64,000 nt of DNA from the NCBI GenBank assembly GCA_022453515.1, contig JAJNNY010000055.1, positions 186,001 to 250,000 of the forward strand, read 5' to 3'. This DNA is from Astrocystis sublimbata (lineage: Eukaryota; Ascomycota; Sordariomycetes; Xylariales; Xylariaceae). Shown here in pieces: positions 10,826-23,200 of this stretch. Below the pieces are notes generated by a model that was given only the letters and a program-made list of their open reading frames with translations, was not told where the DNA came from and did no database searches. The position numbers and the translations under genes are program-made. How positions within the stretch are numbered: the first letter of the stretch is position 1; each line of letters opens with the position of its first letter.

Positions 10826-11063
10826 TCGGTATTACCTAAGTAGTTGCGGCCATGTGCCCCTTGTAGTTAGCAACATACAATGCATCCGATGACGGAGCTT
10901 CACATTGGGTACCTTGGTAATCAGGAACTCGCCGTAGGACACGGTGGGAGCACGTGCACGGCTTACACCTACACATATTTATAATCAACGTTCAAGCTAG
11001 ACTGTTCTCAATTTCATTTTTCTTCCTTATAGAATATTGTCAAATTACACCAACTTGTCAACC

Positions 11064-12125
11064 ATGATGCAGTCTACTGGAGTACTCATGCTCGGCAGCG
11101 TCCCTGGTGTCTCATCACGGGAAGTCTTCACGCGCCTAGCTACCGCTCTCCCTGGCCGGCTCCAGGCCATTCCTGACGGCGAGACGGGCGAGCGCTGGAA
11201 CTGGATTGGGTGGCAACGGGATAGCTTCCCACCCGTAGTCCGCCGTTCATGGCAACAAGATAAGCCCTTGCCCGAACTAGGACAGTTACCAATGTTAACT
11301 CTCGAAGATATCAAACCAACAAGGTACGATGAAGTAGCAATTTCTTCATATTCGACTTTTAAGCAACTTCGCCACGAAGGTATCATCCCTTCAAACGTCC
11401 GCTTCCAAGTTGGGCTACCAACCCCATACAGCGTCATGACTGGACATTTGATACCGGAGATATCTCGGACATATGAGTCTCTATACGAGAAACGTCTAGA
11501 AGAGAGTCTCGATCGCATTACTACAGAAATTTCACACGACGATCTCATTATCCAATGGGACCTGTGCTTCGAAATGACCGCAATTGAATACGAACGGGGA
11601 CGTTTCGACGACATACGGCATAAAGCTTACTTTTCGGAATCTAAAAACGATGTCATTCAGGGGTTCCGAGACCGTCTTGTACGGCTTAGTGACCGAATTC
11701 CCCAAGACGTCAAATTAGGGTTTCACCTCTGCTACGGTGACTACAACCATCAACATTTCGTCGAGCCACAGGATACAACGCTTTTGGTGGAATTTGCCAA
11801 CGCACTACTTGCATGCGAAACACTCGGCCGGCGAGCTTCATGGCTTCATATTCCCGTGCCAAAGTCAAGAGTTGACTCCGCGTATTTGGGAGCTTTAGCG
11901 GCTCTCAAACTCACCAATGGTTCCCGCTCAGAGCCTACTCGCTTATACCTAGGTTTGGTGCATGCCGGAGACGAGACTGGAACCAAAGAACGTATCAAGA
12001 TCGCAAAGGCCTGCGTCCCCATCCCCTTCGGCGTGGCGACGGAATGCGGTTTGGGTAGGACTCCTCCTGAAGAAATTGACAGCATACTGCAGATCTGCCG
12101 AGAGGTCACCAGTGAAGGAGGATAG
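11064..12125 (+). CDS. MetE/UROD-superfamily protein (cobalamin-independent methionine-synthase-like)
   Basis: A single exon of 353 residues from the first ATG (11064); a TATA-like TATTTATAAT sits near 10976. It shows features of the UROD/MetE TIM-barrel superfamily: a GSVPG opening, IPDGETGER, a WDLCFE strand, the FHLCYGD segment and a C-terminal ATECGLGR. The His-x-Cys of FHLCYGD and the Cys of ECGLGR could correspond to the zinc ligands that activate a thiol in methionine synthase. It is far shorter than MetE (about 750 residues) and lacks its N-terminal domain. Such stand-alone fungal homologues have no well-established function known to me. Its place downstream of the OMT suggests a tailoring role with a thiol or a C1 unit, which is inference. 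Confidence 0.75.
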   Translation: MMQSTGVLMLGSVPGVSSREVFTRLATALPGRLQAIPDGETGERWNWIGWQRDSFPPVVRRSWQQDKPLPELGQLPMLTLEDIKPTRYDEVAISSYSTFKQLRHEGIIPSNVRFQVGLPTPYSVMTGHLIPEISRTYESLYEKRLEESLDRITTEISHDDLIIQWDLCFEMTAIEYERGRFDDIRHKAYFSESKNDVIQGFRDRLVRLSDRIPQDVKLGFHLCYGDYNHQHFVEPQDTTLLVEFANALLACETLGRRASWLHIPVPKSRVDSAYLGALAALKLTNGSRSEPTRLYLGLVHAGDETGTKERIKIAKACVPIPFGVATECGLGRTPPEEIDSILQICREVTSEGG

Positions 12126-13379
12126 GGGAAGCCGCGGAGGATGCGATAGGCATTATGGAGTGTCACATATACACATGCAAGCAGCGTTTCCAGTCCTATT
12201 TGCCATTGGATAAACTGAAAGACGGTGAGCGAAGCCGTTGCATAGATGCATAGCTCAATATCAGAAAGTCGACGACCATTCTATTTCCAGCATCAGGTTA
12301 CAGATGCTACTCATTCCTTGATATGCCTTTAACATACTACACTGCGTTATTCGGAGGTGGTCTACTACTACCTTCCCTTTTCGGGATTTGCTGAATTGCA
12401 CTTTCGAGCGGTGTGGAGGGGCTTGAGCTTGTTGCATACACCTACTCATGGCTACCGAATCTGGGCCACTTCTGTATTGGAGGCCGGTCATTGGATTCTG
12501 GTGTCTGAAGGGAGGCTCAGATGCTACCCAACTCTGTTTTCCATGCACTTTCTCGTCAAGTATCGTTGCAGAACATGTGGAAACACGACAGCGCGCAGCA
12601 TGCGTGGCGCACGCTTCCTACTTACTGTGTCTGTTAAGCGAGCCGCACTATCTCCAATGAAGGATTTCGATACCCTAGTAGTTGAGCAGACTCGAGGGTA
12701 AGCCTGCTATGCATTTAATGCATGCCATCGGGGCCGAAGGTGAGCCTGGTGAGGGGGAGTTTAACACAGATGCCGAATTTTCAGCGGGCAACACACAGTT
12801 GCAATACTTCGGTGAGAGGAGGGAGCGAAGTATGTGATTTCAGGTTCAAGTGTACCATCTTAATTTCCCTGTGGCTCTCGCGGAAATAAACTGGTAAACT
12901 TGAATAACCAATCTTTGAAAGGAATGTCATTGTTTTTTTTCGCTTTTCAGCGACAGCCATCTCTTTAATCTCCCCGTATCCCCTGTTATTGTAGTATTGT
13001 TCTCAAATTAACGAATCATGAGAATTTACAACCCCCAGGGATCAAGGTATTGTATGATCAGCAGCTATCAAATCTGACGATAAGAGCCTCTGACCACCCA
13101 CTCAGGCGTTTGTGACAGTGATAGAACCCATTGAGAAGAATTTTGTCGTTTAAAGTGGTCAGGCAGAGATAATTTTCACTGCCAACCATCTCGACAGGAA
13201 CCTTTTTACTTAGTCCAGTGGAAAGCATAGTAGTTCAACTTTTAGATTGATATCCAATCTCAACCTCATACACCGACAACGGATCTAGAGCCATCCCTTA
13301 CTAAGTACCCAGCTGATTACCCCCTCCACACCACATCGACGCCCTTGCGACGAGCAGTGGTTCCAATCATTAGTCGATA
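12126..13379. other. Intergenic region
   Basis: About 1.25 kb. Open frames such as 12357-12701 have no domain and no codon bias I can trust. A T-rich tract lies near 12937. No RNA gene was recognised. The right end is the promoter of the membrane-protein gene. Confidence 0.5.
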
Positions 13380-14648
13380 ATGTCGCTATCGCCAGAACAG
13401 ATTCAATATTTCAAAGAACATGCAAGCGATAGCTACGCGCCCGCCCTCACCGCAGTCCACGTCGTCGGCTTGGTCTTCGCTTTCACTCTTGTGGGGTTGC
13501 GCGTGTACGCTCGCAGAGTGGGAAAAGCCGCCTTTGCCATTGACGACTGGTTGATTGTTGCTGCACTAGTGCCACTGTCAGGCTACGTAATCGGTGGCCG
13601 TATTTTGATATCTTATGGGAATGGCAGACATATCATTTTCGTTACTAACGTGGAGGGCATCATCAAAGGCACCGTCGTCGGTATCGCGTGGTACGCACTA
13701 TGCATTGTGCTGACTAAACTCTCTATCCTCTGCTTCTATTGCCGTGTCTTCTTCCCTGCGAAGAACTTGGTTTACATATCATGGGCTTTTGGTATTTTTA
13801 TTACCGCATACAGCATAGCCCTTGTATTTGTCGCGGCATTCCAATGCATCCCATTGTCTTCGATATGGACTGGCAAGCCCGGGATGTGTATTGATACGTT
13901 GCCTCCCTATACCGCGCTCAGGTAAGTCTGCTCCTTCACTATGACTTGAAAATGTTCTCACGTACCTAGCATTATCAACTTGATCACTGATGTCGGTATA
14001 TTGGTTTTACCAATCCGATACATAATCAAGCTCCAAATGTCCCGCACACGACGTATCCAGATATGTGGCATATTCTTGTTGGGTGCTCTGGTCACCGTGT
14101 TCGGTATCATACGCATCGTCACTTTGGCACAGGCCGCACCTGGTGATCCGACCTGTAAGTGCTACCTCAGAGACTTCCTGGTTCACACCTCGCTAAGAAT
14201 GTTCCTAGATAACCAAATTCCGTCTGGTATATGGTCTTTCGCCGAGATTTCTTCGGGCATTGTCGGTGCGTGCCTGCCGACCATAGCGGTGCTGGTTACT
14301 CGATCGTATTTCTTGAAAGTATCAAATTCGTTAGCTCATCTCCTACCCATCACATTTCGTCGCTCGCGTGGCGGCGGCGGCAGCGACAACAGCACAATCA
14401 GAACGAAGTCCAGGGGTCAAACCTTGCGGCCAACACAAAGCGATGAGGATGAGTTTGTTCAGCTTGCTAAAGTATTCACTACCCAAACGCCGAGTAACGA
14501 TTCACGGGATGCATTCCAGCGTATGCCACAGGGGCGAGGTGACATGTCAACATTTGTCTCTGGCGGCATTGTTGAGAGGGGAGAGAATATTATTCAGCAG
14601 CCCGTTGGTGTTATGGTTAAGAGTGAAGTTATTCATACAGAGGAGTAG
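13380..14648 (+). CDS. Fungal rhodopsin-domain (PTH11-like) seven-helix membrane protein
   Basis: Three exons (13380-13921, 13970-14154, 14209-14648) encode 388 residues. About seven hydrophobic helices lie in residues 20-310. Family signposts are DDWLIV after the first helix, KLSILCFYCRVF, the Cys and Trp of FQCIPLSSIWTG, and NLITDVGILVLPI at the second exon start. The Glu-x(n)-CLPT block (EISSGIVGACLPTIAVL) follows the second intron. The hydrophilic C-terminal tail (about 80 residues) is Ser/Thr-rich. Proteins of this family are plasma-membrane proteins of mostly unknown ligand; some, such as Pth11, sense surfaces. There is no direct evidence linking it to either metabolite cluster. Confidence 0.85.
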
Positions 14649-15934
14649 GTTATGGATATTCTGAAATTCTGAGATCGTAGGCCGCTATTTTGAGCAGGCT
14701 TGTCGACTCGGTAGAAGCATTGGAATGATTGAATGATAGGCACAGTGGCCAAGTTCTTATTATCTAGTATTGAGCTCTACACATTATACTACACACACCC
14801 TCTCTCTACCTTAATGGGCATTTTCTTCATTATATCAGCCAGAGGATGTCTTTCCACACGCCCTTCAGACTAGATTGAATAGCAGGCTCGAACGGCAAGT
14901 GGCCGAAATGTAGACTTTAATATAATGCCAAGAAAGACTGACCATTGATTTAACAGCAAGCGTCAAAACATGAGGAGTATATAAGGTTGGACATGTGAGT
15001 TTCCAATGTGCATTACAAATCACGAAAGAGGTCAAAGTTCCCTATTGATTTGTTAATTATTAATGTACACAACAGAGTTAATTACCTAACCTAGGTTTTC
15101 TTTAGAACAATATGATTCAAACCTACCTACTGTAATACTATCGGCATTACTTTCTAGCCCGGCGATTCTACTAGGCGACCGAGGCGACTAGCATCTACCC
15201 CGCGCTAAGACCCCGCACCCAAGCTAGCTTATATCGAGACCAGCTCAAGTAACATGGCTGAATTGCCCTTGTCATCAATTGGAAACCCAGACAAGGTAGT
15301 AAAAACTGAAAATCGAAGCATCAAACTTGAAATTGGCTAAATGAGAATAAAAAATGAGTACGCTGACTTTTTTTAAGCACCTAGTAGGTACCTAGGTAGG
15401 CTTGAATCAGCGGGTTTACAGGTTGTGCATAAGTAATTAGCCCATAAGAACTAATATGGGAATGAGTCAACCGCCGATGTGCGAAATGCGGTACGGTAGC
15501 AATAGTAGTATAAGATGGCACATAAACTGTTGGTTGCTGTGAGAGACGATGTAATTACACCGTGACGCCTCTGAGACGCAGCTGGAGTTTTCACTGGCTA
15601 GCTTCGAGCAGCATGCAACGTGCGGTCGACAGTTTTTCCAAAAGAGGCATTGCCAAAGTTGGAAGTGGCCTAATCTGGACTTGTTGCTAGAGCAGGTATT
15701 ACCTTGCCCCTTACAGTCTCACCTGCAAAGATAATGCAGATACAACATTAATGGTATCTCCAGGAAACATGTATCAAGAAACTTTAGAGGCAGAGGCATG
15801 ATTTAGTCTGTATGCTCATACTGACTCTCGAACCTCATCCATTCCCCTGTAGTGGCAATCAATTGCCCCTAACGGGAGACAACAATCACTAGCGTTGTTA
15901 TCTACTCCCAAAGGCAGATCACGTCACAACCACA
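14649..15934. other. Intergenic region with CCTAGGTA-type motifs
   Basis: About 1.3 kb without a gene. At about 15380-15404 a cluster of CCTAGTAGGTACCTAGGTAGG occurs, and near 15090 ACCTAACCTAGG. This short motif family recurs in other gaps of the window. A T-run lies near 15369. Confidence 0.5.
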
Positions 15935-16604
15935 ATGGCCGCACCGATTTCAAAGACGATTGGAAATTTGAACGGGAAATGGAAATTGGTAGGTTACTGC
16001 ACCCAGTTCAATTCTCGCCAATTTGATCCCACTCTCCGCTAACATTCAGAATTTCAATCAGAGCAAGAGTCTCTCCGGCCCCGTAGATCCAGCTCTTCGG
16101 ATCCAAGGCATCGGTTGGGTGACACGCAAATTCATCAGCAACGCAACCATCACGCTAGACGTCAATCAGTACACAGACGAGAAGGGCATCGTGCACATCG
16201 AGATCTCCCAGGAAGCCTCCAGCATCACCTCATCGCACACGCACGAGCACCGCACGCTCGACTTTCAAGAGCGCGAGCTGACCGATCCGTTGTTCGGAAA
16301 GGTTAGAGGACAGTCCAAATTCGTCAGCGCCGGGGATCTTGCTGCCACGGTGCAAGATAAGGCCAAGGTAAACAGTGGCTATCTATCGGCCGACTGGATT
16401 TCCACGGACACCGAAAACACGGGGCCTGGTGGGACTTTGCACGTGTTCAACTGCGTTCACGGTGTGGATGATGGATGGACTGCGGTGCAGGTATGGGGGT
16501 TCCAGATGGTGGACGGCGAGAGACGTCATGTGCGCAACGTTGTTGTGGCCAAGGGTGGCGAGTCGCACATGTTTAAGATGATTTATGATTGGGTTTGTGA
16601 GTAA
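15935..16604 (+). CDS. Lipocalin-like small protein often found in fungal metabolite clusters
   Basis: Two exons (15935-15988, 16050-16604) encode 202 residues without signal peptide or membrane helix. The start gives NLNGKWKLNFNQS, then IQGIGWVTRKFI and a series of alternating beta-like strands, with a conserved-looking GGTLHVFNC and TAVQVWGFQMVDGERRHVR near the end. The pattern GxWxxN followed by QGIGWxxRK recalls a fungal family of about 200 residues, probably a beta-barrel, of undefined function. It is probably cytosolic and could bind a small hydrophobic ligand; that is inference. It closes the run of + strand genes. Confidence 0.7.
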
Positions 16605-17115
16605 TTGGACATTATACAAGTTTTAGGAAGGACGCATGTATCTTGATAGAGTCGCATAATTTAACGGGCGATATAGGTAGTGTATTGATACGATCGTTGA
16701 TATGATAACCGAGCCTAAAGGGCAGCGTATATTCGGTCATCTAGATGGAAGGAGGAGGTGTGGGATAGCCTCAGGTTCCTGAAGTAAGTACCTTGGCGAA
16801 ATATACCACTGCCCGTGCTGTCTGCCTTAAGATGTAATTACACCTACCTAGGCAATAAGGATACACCGGGTAACAATCCATAAAATGTGTGTACTTGTAA
16901 AATGGACCACAGTGGTAGCAACTAGTGAATGATCTGCATATCAGTCCCTATAAGTTATAACATTACATTACCAAGACAGGATGAGGCTAGTGAGTTTAAA
17001 GTTTTGACATGAATGAAATAATACTAATAGGCCTGCCTGATAGAACCGATTGCGCGAGAAGGTCTAAAATCTATGAAGGTATAGCTGAATATTGTACAAG
17101 CACGATGTTGGTGTA
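16605..17115. other. Intergenic region between convergent genes
   Basis: About 510 bases between the convergent 3' ends of the lipocalin-like gene and the FAD oxidase. Presumably 3' untranslated and terminator sequence. No hairpin or repeat stood out. Confidence 0.5.
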
Positions 17116-19210
17116 CTAGTTTCTAATCACTGGGCAAAGTTGATAGCCCCGGGTTTCCCAACGATCGTTGCCAACGCATGGATCGCACCAGAAGACATCT
17201 TCAGGATCCACCGTTCTCTTGATCTGGAGCAAACGCTTATAGTTGTCGCCCCAGAAAGATTTTGTCCAATTCGGTTCGCCGGGGTTATTCTGACAAAGAT
17301 TAGCTTTGGGCTCGGTTAGATGTGTTGACCTAAGACACATACCTCGTTCTGGTACGATCCCATGTTGGGGGCAAGCTGTCGAAGAGACTCTGTCATTTCA
17401 TTGACGAGACCTAGAGTCTCGTATTTTGCTGTAGCATTGAAAGGAAGAAAGGACTTGCCAGTGGCTGGCCAGAGTTGAGTGATCAATCAGCTAGCTGAAG
17501 TTTAATGATAACATCCGAAGACTTACTGGCATGAACATATGCGCGTCTCCATGATGGGTTCACGGCGTTACTCCCACCCCGTGGCTTGGCGTTTCTTGTT
17601 CCATTACCAGAGACCAAGAATGCCTGCCCGCGGAAGGCTTTGAAAGCCTGACCAACTGCTGTTCTATTCGAAGTCAACGCATCCTCGTCCAGAAGATGAG
17701 AACTAACCCACTCATTATAGCCCGTGGGGTCCTGGTCATAGTAAACGTCGAGCCATGATGCAAACGAGGGGTATGGGATGAGATCCACGAGTGCTACAGC
17801 ATCAGGCCATGTAGCTTTGACGTGGGCGATTATGGGGTCCCATATGGCTTGTATTTCATCTGTGTTTTCCGAGTCGAGAATCAAGAATTCGCCAGCAATA
17901 CCAGCTATTTGTACTGTAATGTTATTATTACTGCCATCAGGGACTGAGTAGTTGGATGACAATACGGAATAACCCGAGACTCCCTGAGAGTCAAGATACG
18001 GAAATTGGGAAAGAATGTAGCCGTTTAGGTCCCAAACCCAGGGTGCTGATAAATCCAAGCTACCGATAGCAAGGTTTGCGGCCACCACCTTCGGGGTTGG
18101 GTATGTTATCAACGTGACTGATGTCATGACACCAAAGGTTGATCCACCACCCTGAAGCATCATTAGTTGAGACGTTGAACAACCCAAAAGCTTCACAGGG
18201 GGGTACTGACACCTCGCATTGCCCAGAATAAGTCTTGATTTTGACACTCATTCGCAGTGACGATGTCACCTTTGGGTGTAACAAGTTCCATCTCCAAGGC
18301 CTGATCTGCCCCCAGACCGTACTTGTGTGCTAGAACAGAGTGACCCCCGCCGGTGAGATAGCCACCTATACTAACTGTTTTAGATGTCCCACCGACGATG
18401 GTTTGGTTGAGCTCATCCAAAGCCTCGACGACGGCACCAATTTGAGAGCCACCCCCTATGGTGGTAGCGGTGCTTTCAATGATGAAATCGCAACCCTTAG
18501 GTCTGAATGAATTGTGAGTCTGGAGATCCTGCATATGATGGACCCAAATAGATAGCGATCCAGGTGCCTGTGAGCGGCCAAGGTAATCGTGGCCTGTACT
18601 CTTGACGATGATACGGACATGGTGCAGTTGTGCTGCATGATTTCGATTGAAGTCAGGTCAATCAGTCGGACGCGAGACGAGGTTTTGGACCTTACCAAAA
18701 TCTATACCCTGCTTGACATCAACCGCAGTCGTGGCGTTAATGACATATGCAGGATATCCGCTGCTACTGCACGGCGCCTCCGGCTCGGGCCAGCAAGTAT
18801 CATTGTTATATTGTTGCCACATGGAAGATATTGGATCCTCTGCGTGAAAGGTATCGGTCTCCCATTCTTTAGTAACAACGGCACATTGGCTATTGCTAAA
18901 GGTTGGATGTCCCTCATGGCACACAGCGGCCGGCGGAGCTGGCGCAATAAGCTTGCCTCCTAGGGTCTGGTTGAGTTGCGCCCAGGTCGCCTGTGATGGC
19001 CACTAAACATCGCAAATCGTGTCAGTCTCTCGGTCTGTATGTAATTAAGTAACAGTGATGGATGTTGGACCGTGTAGTACTTACTGAAGAGGTGCCGGGA
19101 AACGCCTTGCATCTACTTGATTCAGAGTTATGTGGTAATCCCCTCACACAAGCGGCGTTGCCGCTGCCGACCGCCATTAGCGTCAGCCACAACATGGTAA
19201 CCTTCATCAT
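17116..19210 (-). CDS. Secreted FAD-linked oxidase, berberine-bridge-enzyme-like
   Basis: Six exons on the minus strand (19085-19210, 18696-19002, 18211-18632, 17527-18151, 17343-17464, 17116-17289) encode 591 residues. Starts at 19207 and 19231 are also in frame. A signal peptide is clear (LWLTLMAVGSGNA). The FAD_binding_4 domain shows YVINATTAVDV, VKSTGHDYLGRS, VSIGGYLTGGGHS and, across the third splice, MRGGGGSTFGV. The BBE C-terminal signature NPGEPNWTKSFWGDNYKRLLQIKRTVDPEDVFWC is present. Such enzymes perform two-electron oxidations with covalently bound flavin, often in secondary metabolism. The donor of intron three (GGT|GTCAGT) is weaker than the others. It could serve either neighbouring cluster. 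Confidence 0.9.
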
Positions 19211-20248
19211 AGAAACACACGGTATTTCCAATCGTTTCGTGTTTGGGGTAAAAAAATGAAAACCGCTGAATGTCCATGTTCAAATATAAATTGCATGCGG
19301 ATGGACTTCGTCGGAATCCGGATGTTGTCATGTTAGGTTGTTCAACTCTCGGTCTCTTGCTAGTAAAATCCACCTCATATTTGGATCCTGCATCAATTCC
19401 AAATGAATCTTTCGTCGCAAGTAGCTATGTGCTACCGGTATTTTTAGGTTGACGTATTTCCAGCTTAACCACGTCAAAACTATATTTCATGACTCTTCCC
19501 TGCTAGATCCTACTGTCCCCAGGCGTATACTAAAATAGGTAGCCAGCACCATGACTCGAATGAAACTGGATCGCTAGTCTCAACATGGTTCGCATGGGCT
19601 CCATCATGTCCCAATGTGGTCATTGCCTAAAACGGACCAGAGTTATCTTCCCCTCATGGGTTGTCGGGTCAGGCATGGATATTCAGCAACACAGAATAAT
19701 TGTCATTGCAACCAAGGAACTCAATACAGCCAAAGGAGCCGTCATGGGCCCTCGGGATTGCAGTTGGTGCTGTATGCTGTGTGCTAATTACGTGCTGTGT
19801 GTGTGCTGCGATGTCAACACGTTTAGTCCCCAACCCCTCCACCAACATCGCTATTGACTTAGTATTACCGGTACTAAGCAGCTGATGCTCGAGGATGCTT
19901 CCCGCGTGCACACATGACTGTCCGTGGTCTCATCAACATGAACTTTTCGCAATCACAAGCCCGCGACGACACTATCCACAGATCTCGAGGACTTCCTTGG
20001 CTTGTTGGATCCGCCGACCCATCACTCTTGGGGGTATCGTTCTCCATAACGAAATCAGATTCGGCATAATCTTCCTACCCTAATTATCCTTCATTAAGGA
20101 TTAAGCCCACCCCAACTGATTCTTTGTTATTCTGTCGACACATTTCAGGCAGCGCTGATTGCAGGTCAGAGATCGCGCGGTCATTGACATCGTCGACAAT
20201 CAATCAATATCACCGTCAAGTGGACATAATTAGGCCCGAAACATCATA
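19211..20248. other. Divergent intergenic region (FAD oxidase / ABC transporter)
   Basis: About 1 kb shared by the two divergent starts. Open frames inside (for example 19585-19857) lack domains. It probably holds both promoters. Confidence 0.5.
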
Positions 20249-23200
20249 ATGGCCCCCAACGAGACAGTACCGCATGAGCCATTTGACTTGTCTTACGAGA
20301 CTCTTGAGCTCGAAGAACATTCCCCCAACAACAGCTCCAAAGAAGGATTAAGCCATGGAGAACGCTCGGCATGCAAAGTCTCACCAGACACCAAATCCCC
20401 TACACTCCAAGTATCACAGCTTTCTCTTGGGGCTACTTCGGAGCCTGGAGAGAAAGTAGACGATCCGTTTCAACGCATACCCGAGCATGAGGCGGCAAAA
20501 CTGAGGATCCAAATCGTCACACCGAAAGCGAATAGTGGCATTACAGCACTTTACCGATACGCCTCCCAAAATGACATAATAATTATGATCGTCAGTGCTC
20601 TAGCAGCTATTGGTGCCGGCGCTGCCTTGCCTCTTGCAACTATCATCTTTGGTAATATTCAGAACTCGTTTCAGGGATTCTCCCTCGGCAGGACCTCGCC
20701 GAGTGAATTTATCGACCAAGTGAACTCTCTGATTCTGAGATTCGTATATCTCGCAGTTGCGGTGTTCGGCACTACTTACGTGGGCACTGTCGGCTTTATT
20801 TATACCGGCGAGCATATCAGTGCTAAAATCCGACAGCAGTATCTTCAGAGCTGTGTACGCCAGAATATCGGCTTCTTCGATAAGCTAGGTGCTGGCGAAG
20901 TAACGACTCGGATCACGGACGATATGAACTTGGTTCAAGAAGGTATCTCTGAAAGACTTAGCGTCACGCTGAGTTCTTTTGCTGCTTTTTTATCCGCGTT
21001 TATTATCGGCTTCGTTTACAACTGGAAGTTGACCTTGATATTGACCTCTGTTATTGTTGGTCTGTTTCTAGTTGTGGCTGTGGCAACTAGCTTCGTGGTT
21101 ATATACACCAAGCAATCTATCGAAGCTTATGCTTCAGGTGGGACGATTGTTGAGGAGGCGATCAGCTCGATTCGAAATTCTGTTGCTTTCGGAACAGGAC
21201 CTCGCCTTGCTGAACATTATGATCAGTATTTAAAGCGTGCTGAGTCGTTCAGCTACAGAGTATCGTCATCGGTTGCAATGATGTTTGCGGGAATCATGCT
21301 AGTGATCTACCTCAACTACGGCTTAGGTTTTTGGGTCGGTAGTAAGTATCTTATTGAGGGTTCAGTCCCATTATCTACTGTTCTCACTAGTAAGTCAACC
21401 CCAATACAGATCCAGTGTCGTTCACATTGAAGCCAAGTCAAGAAGAGGTATCATAGCTAGGGTGCTATTACTCTTTTTTCCTTCGTCGATTCCTTTAAGA
21501 TGGAAATAGTTAACTGTTGACTTTCAGTTATGCTGGCTATTGTTGTTGGCGCCTTTAACTTGGGTAACGTGGCCCCTAATTTGCAGGCCTTCGGTACCGC
21601 AGTGGCTGCCTGTGAAAACATATTCAGCACGATCGACCGGTACTCCCCTCTTGATCCTTTGAGTAACGAAGGAAAGACGCTCGATTATGTGAAAGGCACT
21701 ATACGCTTGCAAAATATTAAACATATTTACCCATCTCGCCCCGACGTTGTTGTCCTTGACAATTTTACATTGGATATACCGTCCGGCAAGACAACGGCTC
21801 TAGTTGGAACGTCGGGTTCGGGCAAGAGTACGATTGTGGGACTAGTTGAACGATTCTATACTCCTGTATCTGGGCAAATATTTCTAGATGGACACGATAT
21901 CGGTGCATTAAACCTACGTTGGTTGCGCCGACAGGTCTCCCTTGTTAGTCAGGAGCCGGTCCTTTTCGACACGACAATTTTCAATAATATTTTGTACGGG
22001 TTGCCCGAGTATAACAGCGAATGTGTGGACTCCTACGAGGAACTGGTCATCAAAGCAGCAAAAAAGGCGAATGCTCACGACTTCATCTCCACGTTGAAAG
22101 ATGGCTACCAAACAAACGTTGGCGAGCGCGGATTTCTACTTTCAGGGGGTCAAAAACAACGAATTGCCATTGCTCGTGCCATCATTTCCGACCCTAAAAG
22201 TAAGTTGATCTTGCTGGATGTGTTGCTTGGGCCCCTACTGGCACACGTCATACACCACCTGATGAGGGATCCAGCCAACGTCGGCTAGTTTTTGATATAC
22301 ACGGTTTACGGATGAACTTTGCCTTTATTTCTGTCAGTGGACGCCAGCAATTGGCTCTGCACCCCCTTTCATTCTCCACTCTTCCTTCCTCCACCCCCTC
22401 CTCACTCATTACTATAATCGATGCATACATCTTCAAAACGCATTCTAACGTAGCTGACTTCCATAAGTTCTTCTTTTAGATGAAGCAACCAGTGCACTAG
22501 ACACCGCGTCAGAAGAGATTGTGCAAGCTGCACTTGAAGCAGCCGCTGAAGGGCGAACAACTATAACCATCGCTCATCGTTTATCAACAATCAAGGACGC
22601 GGACAATATCGTGGTAATGTCAGAAGGTTCTATTATAGAACAGGGCACCCACAATGACCTACTTGCAAGGAAAGGCTCATACTACAACCTAGTCGAGGCC
22701 CAAAGTCTCGAAGTTGAAAGATCGAGATCAACGCGAAAATTCGCAACCTGGAGAGTATATTAATGATGCTGTGACTCCAAGCTGTCTCAGCGGAGCCTCC
22801 TACCATGAGTCGCATGCTAGCAGTGACTCTGCCATACTAAAGCGGTTTTCCCAGCTTTCAACTTCAAGCCCGATTTCTAGAGGCAGTAGCTCAGAGAACC
22901 TAGACACCCAATCCGCGTGCCAATCTCATCGGCTTGCCAATTGCGCTGTTACTAGCCTGGATCCTCACGATTCCGCAGGTGAGGGTCATCCTGACGGTAC
23001 CCCGCCTAAGTCCAATCAATTGCCTACTTCATCCCAGAACTCAAACGCAGACCCTCAGCATCGGCAGTTCCCTTACAAGGGAACAGAAGAAAAGGAAGTA
23101 AAGCACGGGCTTTGGACTTTAGTCAAATTCGTCGCATCTTTCAACAAGCAAGAGTGGAAGATAATGCTTTGGGGTTTATTCTGGGCCATTGTATGTGGAG

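Noticed and set aside
12357..12701. 114-residue open frame in the gap after the MetE-like gene
   Set aside because: No recognisable motif, overlapping frames on both strands of similar length, so chance is more likely.
22200..22490. Apparent loss of Walker B in NBD1 of the ABC transporter (pseudogene or insertion)
   Set aside because: Using the acceptor CATAAG at 22467 restores [12 protein letters not shown] in frame, so the sequence between is a normal although long intron.
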